This document shows, piece by piece, positions 9,074-16,298 of a DNA stretch of 64,000 bases. Origin of the DNA: Stutzerimonas stutzeri (lineage in GTDB: Bacteria > Pseudomonadota > Gammaproteobacteria > Pseudomonadales > Pseudomonadaceae); assembly GCA_002387205.1 (NCBI GenBank), contig DGLA01000016.1:403327-467326 (forward strand). The letters are read 5' to 3'. The notes beneath the pieces are model-generated. The model saw only the letters and a program-made list of their open reading frames with translations. It was not told the DNA's origin and made no database searches. The translations under genes were made by a program, and so were the position numbers. How positions within the stretch are numbered: the first letter of the stretch is position 1; every line of letters starts with the position of its first letter.

Positions 9074-9084
9074 GGGACAGGGAC

Positions 9085-10278
9085 ATGGAAAACCGTCTGG
9101 GACTGGGTCGGCGCACCCCTGATAGCGGAAGCTACTCCGACCTCAATCGGCTCAACCAGCTCAAGGTCGGCAAGGACCGCGATGGCGCGGAGAACGTGCG
9201 CAAGGTCGCGCAAGAGTTCGAGTCCCTGTTCATGAACGAGATGCTCAAGTCGATGCGTTCGGCCACGGAAGTCATGTCCAAGGACAATCCGTTCAACAGC
9301 CAGGCCAGCAAGCAGTACCAGGACATGCACGACCAGCAACTCTCCGTCACGCTGTCCAAGGAAGGTGGTGGCATCGGGCTCGCCGACGTGCTGATTCGCC
9401 AGTTGAGCAAGCAGCAGGAGCCCACCGAAAAGCCGAATCCTTTTGCTCAGGCTGAGCGGGCAGAAGGTTCGCAACGGTCAAGCCAGCCCACTACCGCGGT
9501 CATCAAGGCAGATTCGGCCCGTAACGACGTGCAGATGCTCAATCAGCGTCGTCTCGCGCTGCCGGGTCGATTAGCCGAGCGTTTGCCTGCGCAGGTGACA
9601 AACGCCAGTTCACCGGTCGACCAGATCCGCCTAGACGGCAAGGCCAGGCCGCTGGTCGATATCGACTGGAAACCGGCCACCGTTTTCGCTGCACCTCAAG
9701 ACACAGCTTTAACTATCAATGGCGTCGACGCTGCGGTCCCAGCTGCACCAGGCAAGGCGCGCTTCAGCTCGCCTTCCGAATTCATCGCCACCATGTTGCC
9801 CATGGCGGAAAAAGCGGCAAAACGCCTCGGTATAGAGCCGCGTTTTTTGGTAGCCCAGGCCGCGTTGGAAACCGGCTGGGGCAAGTCGATGATCAAGCAG
9901 AAGGATGGCAGTAACAGCCACAACCTGTTCGGCATAAAGTCCAACGGCTGGGACGGTGAGTCTGCGAAGGTCACCACTACTGAATACGTCAACGGCAAGG
10001 CCACCAAGCAGGTTGCGGGCTTTCGTGCCTATGACTCGTTCGAGCAGAGCTTCAACGATTACGTACGGCTGCTGGAAAGCAACGATCGCTACAAGCCAGC
10101 GATCCAGGTAGCCAGCGCATCCGGTGACTCGGAGCGTTTCGTCAACGAACTGCAGCGGGCCGGCTATGCGACCGACCCGCAATATGCGCGCAAGATCAAT
10201 CAGATCGCCCGCAAAGTGCAGACCTATCAGACTATTGCTGACGCCAGTACGGCGCCCGCCATGCGGACTCGAGGTTAA
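9085..10278 (+). CDS. flgJ: FlgJ, rod cap / peptidoglycan hydrolase
   Basis: The 397-residue protein has two parts. An N-terminal rod-scaffold domain (about 1-120) includes VRKVAQEFESLFMNEMLKSM. A C-terminal glucosaminidase domain (about 240-380) has RFLVAQAALETGWGKSM with the catalytic Glu in ALETGWG, and NLFGIKSNGWDG. A low-complexity linker joins them. FlgJ caps the rod and opens a hole in the peptidoglycan. ATG 9085 follows GAGGGACAGGG; an upstream TTG at 9070 overlaps flgI and is less likely. flgK begins two bases after the stop. Confidence 0.95.
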   Translation: MENRLGLGRRTPDSGSYSDLNRLNQLKVGKDRDGAENVRKVAQEFESLFMNEMLKSMRSATEVMSKDNPFNSQASKQYQDMHDQQLSVTLSKEGGGIGLADVLIRQLSKQQEPTEKPNPFAQAERAEGSQRSSQPTTAVIKADSARNDVQMLNQRRLALPGRLAERLPAQVTNASSPVDQIRLDGKARPLVDIDWKPATVFAAPQDTALTINGVDAAVPAAPGKARFSSPSEFIATMLPMAEKAAKRLGIEPRFLVAQAALETGWGKSMIKQKDGSNSHNLFGIKSNGWDGESAKVTTTEYVNGKATKQVAGFRAYDSFEQSFNDYVRLLESNDRYKPAIQVASASGDSERFVNELQRAGYATDPQYARKINQIARKVQTYQTIADASTAPAMRTRG

Positions 10279-10280
10279 TC

Positions 10281-12359
10281 ATGGCCGACCTGTTGAATAT
10301 TGGCCTGTCCGGCCTGAGCGCCAGCAAGAGCCAGTTGTCCATTACTGGCCACAACATCAGCAACGTCAATACACCGGGTTTCAGCCGGCAAGACGCCTCG
10401 CAAGCGACTCGTACGCCACAGTTCAGTGGCGCAGGGTACGTGGGCTCGGGCACGACACTGGTAGAGATCCGTCGCAGTTACAGCGAGTTCCTGACCAGTC
10501 AGCTGCGCAGCAGCACGTCGCTCAGCAGCGATGTTGAAGCCTATAAGAGCCAGATCGACCAGCTCGATTCCCTGCTCGCTGGCAGCACGACCGGCATCAC
10601 GCCCTCGTTGCAAAAGTTTTTCTCTGCCCTGCAAACCGCTGCGGAAGACCCAGCCAACATACCCGCGCGTCAGCTGGTACTGGCCGAAGCCGAAGGGCTC
10701 GCCCGTCGATTCAATACTGTGTCGGACCGACTTACTGAACAGAACAACTTCACTAACAAGCAGATGGCGGCGGTAACTGATCAGATCAATCGCCTGGCAG
10801 GTAGCATTGGCAGCTTGAACAATTCGATCGCGATCGCTTCGGCAAACGGCCAGCAGCCCAACGACTTGCTGGATGCTCGGGACGAGGCCGTTCGGCAGTT
10901 GTCGACATACATCGGCGTCAGCGTGACGCCACAAGATGACAACAGTTTCAATATTTCAGTGGGTAGCGGGCAGCCTTTGGTAGTTGGCAGTACCGTCAGT
11001 CAACTGAAGGTCGTGCCGGGACAGAGCGATCCCAATCGCCATGAAATTCGATTTTTGAGTGGGCAGTCGGAGCAGGGCATTACCTCGCAGATTTCCGGAG
11101 GTGAGCTGGGCGGGCTGATTCGCTATCGCGAGGAAGTGCTGGACCCGACGATGAACTCGCTGGGACGGCTGGCGCTGGCTGTGAGTGATCAGGTCAATAC
11201 CCAGTTGGGACAGGGGTTGGATCTGAAGGGTAACGTCGGCGAGGCGCTGTTCGGCGATTACAATAGTGCTGCACTGATGGCGCTTCGTGCTACACCGTTC
11301 AGCGATAATCCTTCGCTCAAAGTGGCAAGCCCCGATGTTGCGGCTGATGCGTCTCTGAAAATTACCGAAACTAGCCTGCTCACCATTAGCGATTATCGCC
11401 TAGAGCGTGCAGGTACTGGTTACACCGCGCGCCGCTTGAGCGACGGTGAACCCATTACCGTCTCGCCGGTGCTCGATGAAGGCGGCCAGCCGGTACTGAA
11501 TGCTGATAAGAATCCGCTTTTGCGATTTACCGACTCGACTGGCCGGGATCAGGGATTTCAAGTGAGTGTGAGCGGGGCGGTGGCAGACGGAGATCGTTTT
11601 GTTCTGCAGCCCACGCGGCGCGGTGCCTCCGAGATTTCCGTGCAATTGAACCAAGCGGATCAGCTTGCTTTTGCTGCGCCTGTGCGTGCTGCTAGCGACC
11701 CGCAGAATGCCGGCACCGGAGTTATCAGCCAGCCGGATCTAGTAATGCTTCCTGAGAGTATGACAGTCAAAGACGCGCTTTCTGAACTGGCAGTTAATCT
11801 GTCGTTTACCAGTAGTAGTGGCCTGTTTAGCGGAGTTGGAGCCGTCATAACTAGGGTAACGCTCGGTCCTGATGGTTATGTAGCGGCCGATGACGCAACC
11901 TACAAGCAAGGCGAAATAAACACATATCAGCTCGAGCAAAATGGAACTGTTTTGCGTTTTACAGTCGGCGGACGCCTTTCAAATACTGACTCATTTAATG
12001 TTCAGTTCAACACTAGCGGCGTCTCGGATAACCGCAACGCGCTAAAGCTGGTCGATCTGCAAACCAAGCAGACCATCGGCGTGACGGGTGGGGTAGCTGG
12101 CTCAGGCTTCAGCTTTACCGATGGCTACGGCGAACTGGTCGAGCGCGTCGGCACCCTGACTGCCCAAGCCCGTATGGACAGCGAAGCTACTGGCGCAATC
12201 CTCAAGCAGGCCACCGACAACCGAGACTCGCTTTCCGCCGTGAATCTGGATGAAGAAGCCGCCAACCTGATCAAATTCGAGCAGTACTACAACGCTTCTG
12301 CACAGATCATTCAAGTTGCCCGCTCATTGTTCGATACATTGATCAGCACCTTCAGGTAA
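10281..12359 (+). CDS. flgK: FlgK, hook-filament junction protein 1
   Basis: The 692-residue protein begins DLLNIGLSGLSASKSQLS with NISNVNTPGFSRQDA and ends EEAANLIKFEQYYNASAQII, as in FlgK (HAP1). It is longer than the about 550 residues of enteric FlgK; the extra length lies in the central surface region. Bases about 11300-12010 are visibly lower in GC, with many TTT and AAT codons unlike the flanks. The start is ATG 10281, two bases after flgJ. FlgK joins hook to filament together with FlgL, encoded next. Confidence 0.95.
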   Translation: MADLLNIGLSGLSASKSQLSITGHNISNVNTPGFSRQDASQATRTPQFSGAGYVGSGTTLVEIRRSYSEFLTSQLRSSTSLSSDVEAYKSQIDQLDSLLAGSTTGITPSLQKFFSALQTAAEDPANIPARQLVLAEAEGLARRFNTVSDRLTEQNNFTNKQMAAVTDQINRLAGSIGSLNNSIAIASANGQQPNDLLDARDEAVRQLSTYIGVSVTPQDDNSFNISVGSGQPLVVGSTVSQLKVVPGQSDPNRHEIRFLSGQSEQGITSQISGGELGGLIRYREEVLDPTMNSLGRLALAVSDQVNTQLGQGLDLKGNVGEALFGDYNSAALMALRATPFSDNPSLKVASPDVAADASLKITETSLLTISDYRLERAGTGYTARRLSDGEPITVSPVLDEGGQPVLNADKNPLLRFTDSTGRDQGFQVSVSGAVADGDRFVLQPTRRGASEISVQLNQADQLAFAAPVRAASDPQNAGTGVISQPDLVMLPESMTVKDALSELAVNLSFTSSSGLFSGVGAVITRVTLGPDGYVAADDATYKQGEINTYQLEQNGTVLRFTVGGRLSNTDSFNVQFNTSGVSDNRNALKLVDLQTKQTIGVTGGVAGSGFSFTDGYGELVERVGTLTAQARMDSEATGAILKQATDNRDSLSAVNLDEEAANLIKFEQYYNASAQIIQVARSLFDTLISTFR

Positions 12360-12370
12360 CAGGCCCGATT

Positions 12371-13639
12371 ATGCGCATCTCGACTTTGCAAGCGTTCAAT
12401 AATGGCGTAACCGGTATTCAGCGAAACTACTCCAACGCCACGCGGACCCAGGAGCAGATCAGTACGGGTAATCGAATCCTGACGCCTGCCGACGACCCGG
12501 TTGCGTCTGTTCGCTTGCTGCAGCTGGAGCAGCAACAAAGCGTGTTGGGCCAATACGATGCCAACCTGACGGCGGCAAAGAACAGCCTGACCCAGGAGGA
12601 GGTGACGCTCAATTCCGTCAATACCGTGCTTCAACGTGTCCGTGAGCTGGCGGTACAAGCAGGCAACGGCGCCCTCGATCCGCAAGACCGCAAATCCATC
12701 GCGGCGGAACTGGGGGAAAGAGAGGATGAACTGCTGTCTTTGATGAACACACGCAACGCGCGCGGGGAATATCTTTTTTCTGGCTTTCAAGGCAAGACTC
12801 AGCCGTTCGTTCGCGCCGCCGATGGCAGTTACAGCTATCAGGGCGACGAAGGACAGCGGAAGTTACAGATCGCCAGCTCGCTAAATATCCCGATCAGCGA
12901 TAACGGTAAATCGATTTTCGAAAACGTGACGAATGCCGGGCGCATGTCCAGCTCCATTAGCCCGCAGACCTCTACCTTGCGTGTGTCCGCCCCGTTGGTA
13001 CAGGATGAAGTTGCGTTCAGTGCCTTTCCCAACGCGGGAATCGAAGTGGTATTCAACGCGGCACCAGACGAAAAAAGCTACAAGGTGTTCGAAGCGGGCG
13101 CTGACGTGACCACTGCCACGCCGCTCGCGACGAACAGCGTGGATGCAGACGCAAGCAAGTCGGATAAGCTCGTTTTTGCCGGGGTCGCCTTGCAGTTCGA
13201 TGGCGTGCCGGCTGGCGGCGAGCGCATCGCGGTGGCCGCAAAGACCAATACCGATCCGGTGACGGGAGTAGTGAGCGCGGAAAACAAACAAGGCATCCTC
13301 GACACGATCGCCAACCTCCGCTCCGCACTGGAAAACCCCTCCACAGGCAGCACCGGCGTGCGCGACGCCGTTGCCGTTGCCTTAACCAACCTCGACCACG
13401 GCATGGTCAGTGTGGACCAGGCCCGCGGCAACATCGGTGCCCGTCTGAACGTCATCGAGACCACCCAGACCGATAATCAGGACGTCACGCTGGTCAACAA
13501 AGGCGTTCAGGCGGAGTTGCGTGAGCTGGACTATGCCGAAGCGTTGTCCAGGCTATCCCTGCAAACGGTCGTGCTTGAAGCCGCACAGCAAAGCTACGTC
13601 AAGATTGCTGGCTTGAGCCTGTTCAACGTCATGCGCTGA
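12371..13639 (+). CDS. flgL: FlgL, hook-filament junction protein 2
   Basis: This 422-residue flagellin-like protein has RISTLQAFNNGVTGIQRNY, QISTGNRILTPADDPVAS and the C-terminal ELDYAEALSRLSLQ segment, all typical of FlgL (HAP3). It connects FlgK to the filament. It follows flgK by 11 bases and closes the operon. No T-rich terminator is visible right after it, and the next gene (ComEA-like) is not flagellar; flagellin and its modification genes are not in this window. Confidence 0.95.
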   Translation: MRISTLQAFNNGVTGIQRNYSNATRTQEQISTGNRILTPADDPVASVRLLQLEQQQSVLGQYDANLTAAKNSLTQEEVTLNSVNTVLQRVRELAVQAGNGALDPQDRKSIAAELGEREDELLSLMNTRNARGEYLFSGFQGKTQPFVRAADGSYSYQGDEGQRKLQIASSLNIPISDNGKSIFENVTNAGRMSSSISPQTSTLRVSAPLVQDEVAFSAFPNAGIEVVFNAAPDEKSYKVFEAGADVTTATPLATNSVDADASKSDKLVFAGVALQFDGVPAGGERIAVAAKTNTDPVTGVVSAENKQGILDTIANLRSALENPSTGSTGVRDAVAVALTNLDHGMVSVDQARGNIGARLNVIETTQTDNQDVTLVNKGVQAELRELDYAEALSRLSLQTVVLEAAQQSYVKIAGLSLFNVMR

Positions 13640-13676
13640 TAGCGCGGAGCTGATCACATTACTGAAAATATCAGGT

Positions 13677-13704
13677 TTGACTTGCCTGGTTCGCTAATTA
13701 AAGT
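13677..13704 (+). promoter_or_regulatory. Candidate sigma-70 promoter of the ComEA-like gene
   Basis: TTGACT and TAAAGT are separated by 16 bases, a fair vegetative promoter, 57 bases upstream of the ATG at 13761. The -10 is enclosed by arms GCCTGGT (13684-13690) and ACCAGGC (13706-13712), which could be an operator. The match to the -10 consensus is only moderate. Confidence 0.4.
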
Positions 13705-13760
13705 GACCAGGCGGCGCACGGAGTACCGCGCCGGTAAGTCAACAATCAAAGGACTGTGAA

Positions 13761-14075
13761 ATGATCAAATCAGTTATTTCCGCTACGCTTTTCGCGCTGC
13801 TCACCAGCGTATCCATCGGCTCCTATGCAGCCCCATCCGAGCCCGTCGAACCCGCCAGTGTGGCTATCGCTCAGGTCAGTGCAATTGATCTCAACACTGC
13901 TGACGCCGAAACGCTTACGCGTGAACTCAAGGGAATTGGTTCGACAAAAGCCAAAGCAATTGTGGATTATCGTGAAGCGCACGGCCCCTTCAGCTCGGTT
14001 GACGACCTGCTTGAAGTCAAAGGTATCGGCGCTGCGACACTGGAAAAGAATCGTACCAAGCTGACCGTCCATTGA
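13761..14075 (+). CDS. Secreted ComEA-family helix-hairpin-helix protein
   Basis: The 104-residue protein has a Sec signal peptide (about 1-24, VISATLFALLTSVSIGSYAA) followed by a mature domain with two helix-hairpin-helix motifs: DLNTADAETLTRELKGIG and DDLLEVKGIGAATLEKN. This is the ComEA/PF12836 arrangement, which binds double-stranded DNA in the periplasm. ComEA helps pull DNA across the outer membrane in naturally competent bacteria, and P. stutzeri strains are known for competence. Many pseudomonads carry such small paralogues without a proven role, so function is inferred. The gene is monocistronic with its own terminator. Confidence 0.85.
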   Translation: MIKSVISATLFALLTSVSIGSYAAPSEPVEPASVAIAQVSAIDLNTADAETLTRELKGIGSTKAKAIVDYREAHGPFSSVDDLLEVKGIGAATLEKNRTKLTVH

Positions 14076-14091
14076 TGCGGTCAAGTTAGTA

Positions 14092-14122
14092 AGAAGGCCG
14101 GTCTCAGTACCGGCCTTTTTGT
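14092..14122 (+). terminator. Terminator after the ComEA-like gene
   Basis: The arms AAGGCCGGT and ACCGGCCTT flank a CTCAGT loop and are followed by TTTTGTTTT. This is a classic intrinsic terminator 17 bases after the stop codon. Confidence 0.93.
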
Positions 14123-14292
14123 TTTCCGCTGTACCTCAGCACTGTGACCCCAGTCCTCGCCCTAAACGCTATACGGTCAGCTGATTGCCGAACACCATCG
14201 GCCGTAGCGCTGTCCCAGTTAGAACGCTTAGGCTGGCATGTACAGGCCAGAAGTTGCTTAAAATGTCTTAAAAAATCGTTGACACGAGCGGG

Positions 14293-14495
14293 TTATACAC
14301 ATTCGGCAAGGCGCACTGAGCGCAGCCGGTGCTTGGGCGAGAGGTGTCTAGAGTCGTTTCGTTAAGTTATTGATATTTCGAGCTTTTGGTTAAATGTGTA
14401 AAAACTCGACAATCAGGCGGAGGCCCCGTCCAGCGGGTGTTTGAGACGGTCTTCCAGTAACTGTTCACAGTGTTATCCACAGGTTTTGTGGATAA
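14293..14495. other. DnaA-box cluster in a 460-bp non-coding stretch
   Basis: The stretch 14123-14536 holds no convincing gene. Within it lie four 9-mers close to the DnaA box TTATNCACA: TTATACACA at 14293-14301 (plus), TTTTACACA at 14395-14403 (minus, one mismatch), TTATCCACA at 14473-14481 (plus, perfect) and TTATCCACA at 14487-14495 (minus, perfect). The last two form an inverted pair only five bases apart. An AT-rich patch (14360-14410) lies between. The pair is about 40-60 bases upstream of the DUF1232 start, so it could act in replication control or in regulating that gene. The motif matches are seen; the role is inferred. Confidence 0.55.
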
Positions 14496-14536
14496 GCTGC
14501 CGGACCCAATCACGACGGCTATTGCGAGGGGTGTAT

Positions 14537-14998
14537 ATGAAAATGCCATGGAAATTTTTCAGGTATCTGCCTATTGCACAGCGCGTCCTGGCCAGGGGGC
14601 GGTTGCCAGCGGTATTGGTTGCGGTCGCGCGCAAGCGGTCATCGCGCGGCGGCTTGGTCAAGGGGCTAAAGGAAGATCTCAGCCTGTTGCAGTCGTTATG
14701 CGTGGCATGGTGGAAAGGCGAGTACCGGTCTGTCAGCAAGCCTGCGCTGGTGGCTGCAGTGGCGGGTCTTTTGTATTTCCTTTCGCCCATGGATGCTATC
14801 CCTGACTGGATCCCGGGGCTGGGATTTCTCGACGACTTGGCCGTGTTGGGATGGGTAATGCGTAAGTGGTCAGGGGAGCTGGATGCATTCCGCACATGGC
14901 GCGATGGCCAGTCAAGCGAGGTGCTCGCTGAAATCGATCGATTGCCGGACACCGATGAACCATTGGCGGACGATGTCGGTAGCGCTCGCCCGCGTTGA
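14537..14998 (+). CDS. DUF1232 (YkvA-like) membrane-associated protein
   Basis: The 153-residue protein contains the DUF1232 signature YFLSPMDAIPDWIPGLGFLD (about residues 75-100) after a hydrophobic run (PALVAAVAGLLYFL), suggesting one or two membrane helices. The N terminus is strongly basic. The function of this family is not established. ATG 14537 follows GCGAGGGG; longer frames upstream would read through the DnaA-box pair and are unlikely. The gene stands alone between the DnaA-box cluster and the XRE gene. Confidence 0.8.
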   Translation: MKMPWKFFRYLPIAQRVLARGRLPAVLVAVARKRSSRGGLVKGLKEDLSLLQSLCVAWWKGEYRSVSKPALVAAVAGLLYFLSPMDAIPDWIPGLGFLDDLAVLGWVMRKWSGELDAFRTWRDGQSSEVLAEIDRLPDTDEPLADDVGSARPR

Positions 14999-15133
14999 TC
15001 CGGCTGGCAGGAGAGTGTCGATACCGGTGCGTGATGTTTCTGCCTGGGTTCTGGTTACTGCGGGCTCTTTGGCTAAAAATCGGCGCTGAGGCTGTTAAGA
15101 TCGATTGTCTTGATCAACCCAGCGAGGTAGCGG

Positions 15134-15454
15134 ATGAGTATCCAAGTCATCATGCGTGACGGTCTGCCCGAATATGCGGTCGTACCGTGGGAAGAGTACC
15201 AGGCGCTGCTTGGCAAGGCCGGGCACGCCGCGACACAGGCCAGCACTACTGTCGCTACCAGCCTCCCTCGCTTCGCCGACCTGGCTTCAGTTCGAGAATC
15301 CAGAGGCTTGAGCCAGTCTGTGCTGGCGCAGTCCGTTGGCATCAGTCCAGCCTATCTGGCTCTCATCGAGAGCGGTGAGCGTGACCCCGGAGAGGCGATA
15401 CGTCGCGCGCTGGCGCGGGCGCTGGAGATATCGGGATGGGAGCAGGAAGCTTGA
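15134..15454 (+). CDS. XRE-family regulator with antitoxin-like N terminus
   Basis: This 106-residue protein combines an N-terminal segment (VIMRDGLPEYAVVPWEEYQ) resembling Phd/RelB-type antitoxin starts with a C-terminal helix-turn-helix (about 52-100: SRGLSQSVLAQSVGISPAYLALIE, split here as RGLSQSVLAQSVG and ISPAYLALIESGERDP). ATG 15134 follows GCGAGG. The downstream gene overlaps its end, and a Sel1 gene follows, giving a tight three-gene unit. It probably represses its own operon. Similar proteins are common in pseudomonads as lone regulators, so a true toxin-antitoxin role is not shown. Confidence 0.7.
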   Translation: MSIQVIMRDGLPEYAVVPWEEYQALLGKAGHAATQASTTVATSLPRFADLASVRESRGLSQSVLAQSVGISPAYLALIESGERDPGEAIRRALARALEISGWEQEA

Positions 15455-15831
15455 AAGACGCGTCTCTTCCGATTCGTATCAGCGGTACGCACTGGCAGGC
15501 GCTACTGAACGAGCTGGCCGAGGCTCGTCGTCAGCACCACTTGGTGACGTACCGTGCATTGATTGAACGGTTGCAGCTGCCGGTTCCCGCCATGCAGACC
15601 CTGGCCGCAGCGCTGGAGCACTTGGCTGCGCTCGACGCCGCGGCGGACCGGCCATTGCGCAGCGCGTTGGTGATCAGCCAGGGCGCCAGTCGGTTACCGC
15701 AAACCGGTTTCTTTGAATGTGCTGCCCGCCTAAAGCGCTTTACCGGGCCTGCCGATGGGGCCGCCGCTGCTTCGTGGCATGCGGGCGAAGTGGCGCGGGT
15801 GTTTGAATTCGATTATCGGGAGACGCCGTGA
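15436..15831 (+). CDS. Conserved hypothetical protein, partner of the XRE gene
   Basis: I do not recognise a named family for this 131-residue protein. It has no signal peptide or membrane helix. The N-terminal half (SGTHWQALLNELAEARRQHH, then TYRALIERLQLPVPA) looks helical, possibly winged-helix-like, and the C-terminal part carries GFFECAARLKRF and ASWHAGEVARVFEF. ATG 15436 has GGAG eight bases before it; TTG 15451, sharing the XRE stop, is an alternative start. The overlap with the XRE gene and the one-base overlap with the Sel1 gene imply translational coupling. Confidence 0.6.
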   Translation: MGAGSLKDASLPIRISGTHWQALLNELAEARRQHHLVTYRALIERLQLPVPAMQTLAAALEHLAALDAAADRPLRSALVISQGASRLPQTGFFECAARLKRFTGPADGAAAASWHAGEVARVFEFDYRETP

Positions 15832-16298
15832 TGCTGCAAAAGGTCAGGGCGCGAGTGGGATACCTGATTGCACGCAAGCTGATGGCGTCTCGGTGGGTGG
15901 TCCAGCAGCCCAAGCTATGGCGATGGATGGAAGGGCAGTTTTCGCGAATGGCGGCCCTGGGCAACAGTAAGACGCAAAGCTTTTATGGACATATCCTGCT
16001 GTTTCGGGGGCAGGGTTACGGGGCGAAGAAGGAAGGTATCCGTCTGCTACGGCTGGCGGCCGAGGCTGGCGACGCGAAGGCGGCCTATCAAATGGGTGTT
16101 ATCAGCCTGAGTGAAGATGCCACCCACGGCCCGGACGGTGCCCAGGCCGCTCGCTGGTGGAAACTGGCAGTGGAGGCTGGACATCCTCTTGCCGCGACGC
16201 GGCTGGCCCAGCTTTATCTGGCTGGTGGTCATGGGCTTGCAGCCGACAAGGAGCAGGCAGAGCACTACAAAGCCAGCGCTGCCAGGCTTGGATTGTGA
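15831..16298 (+). CDS. Sel1-repeat (tetratricopeptide-like) protein
   Basis: The 155-residue protein has Sel1-like repeats: GIRLLRLAAEAGDAKAAYQM, GAQAARWWKLAVEAGHPLAA and EQAEHYKASAARLGL. These form a helical scaffold for protein contacts, usually cytoplasmic or envelope-associated. The ATG overlaps the stop codon of the preceding gene (TGATG), so translation is coupled. Its 3' end overlaps the convergent EAL-CBS-GGDEF gene by 34 bases. The partner is unknown. Confidence 0.8.
   Translation: MLQKVRARVGYLIARKLMASRWVVQQPKLWRWMEGQFSRMAALGNSKTQSFYGHILLFRGQGYGAKKEGIRLLRLAAEAGDAKAAYQMGVISLSEDATHGPDGAQAARWWKLAVEAGHPLAATRLAQLYLAGGHGLAADKEQAEHYKASAARLGL

Noticed and set aside
14144..14365. 73-codon plus-strand frame in the DnaA-box region
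   Set aside because: No ribosome site, cysteine/arginine-rich random composition and overlap with a DnaA box.
14375..14395. Possible dif/XerD-like half site ending TTTGGTTAAAT
   Set aside because: Only the XerD half resembles the consensus; the XerC half at the right spacing does not match.
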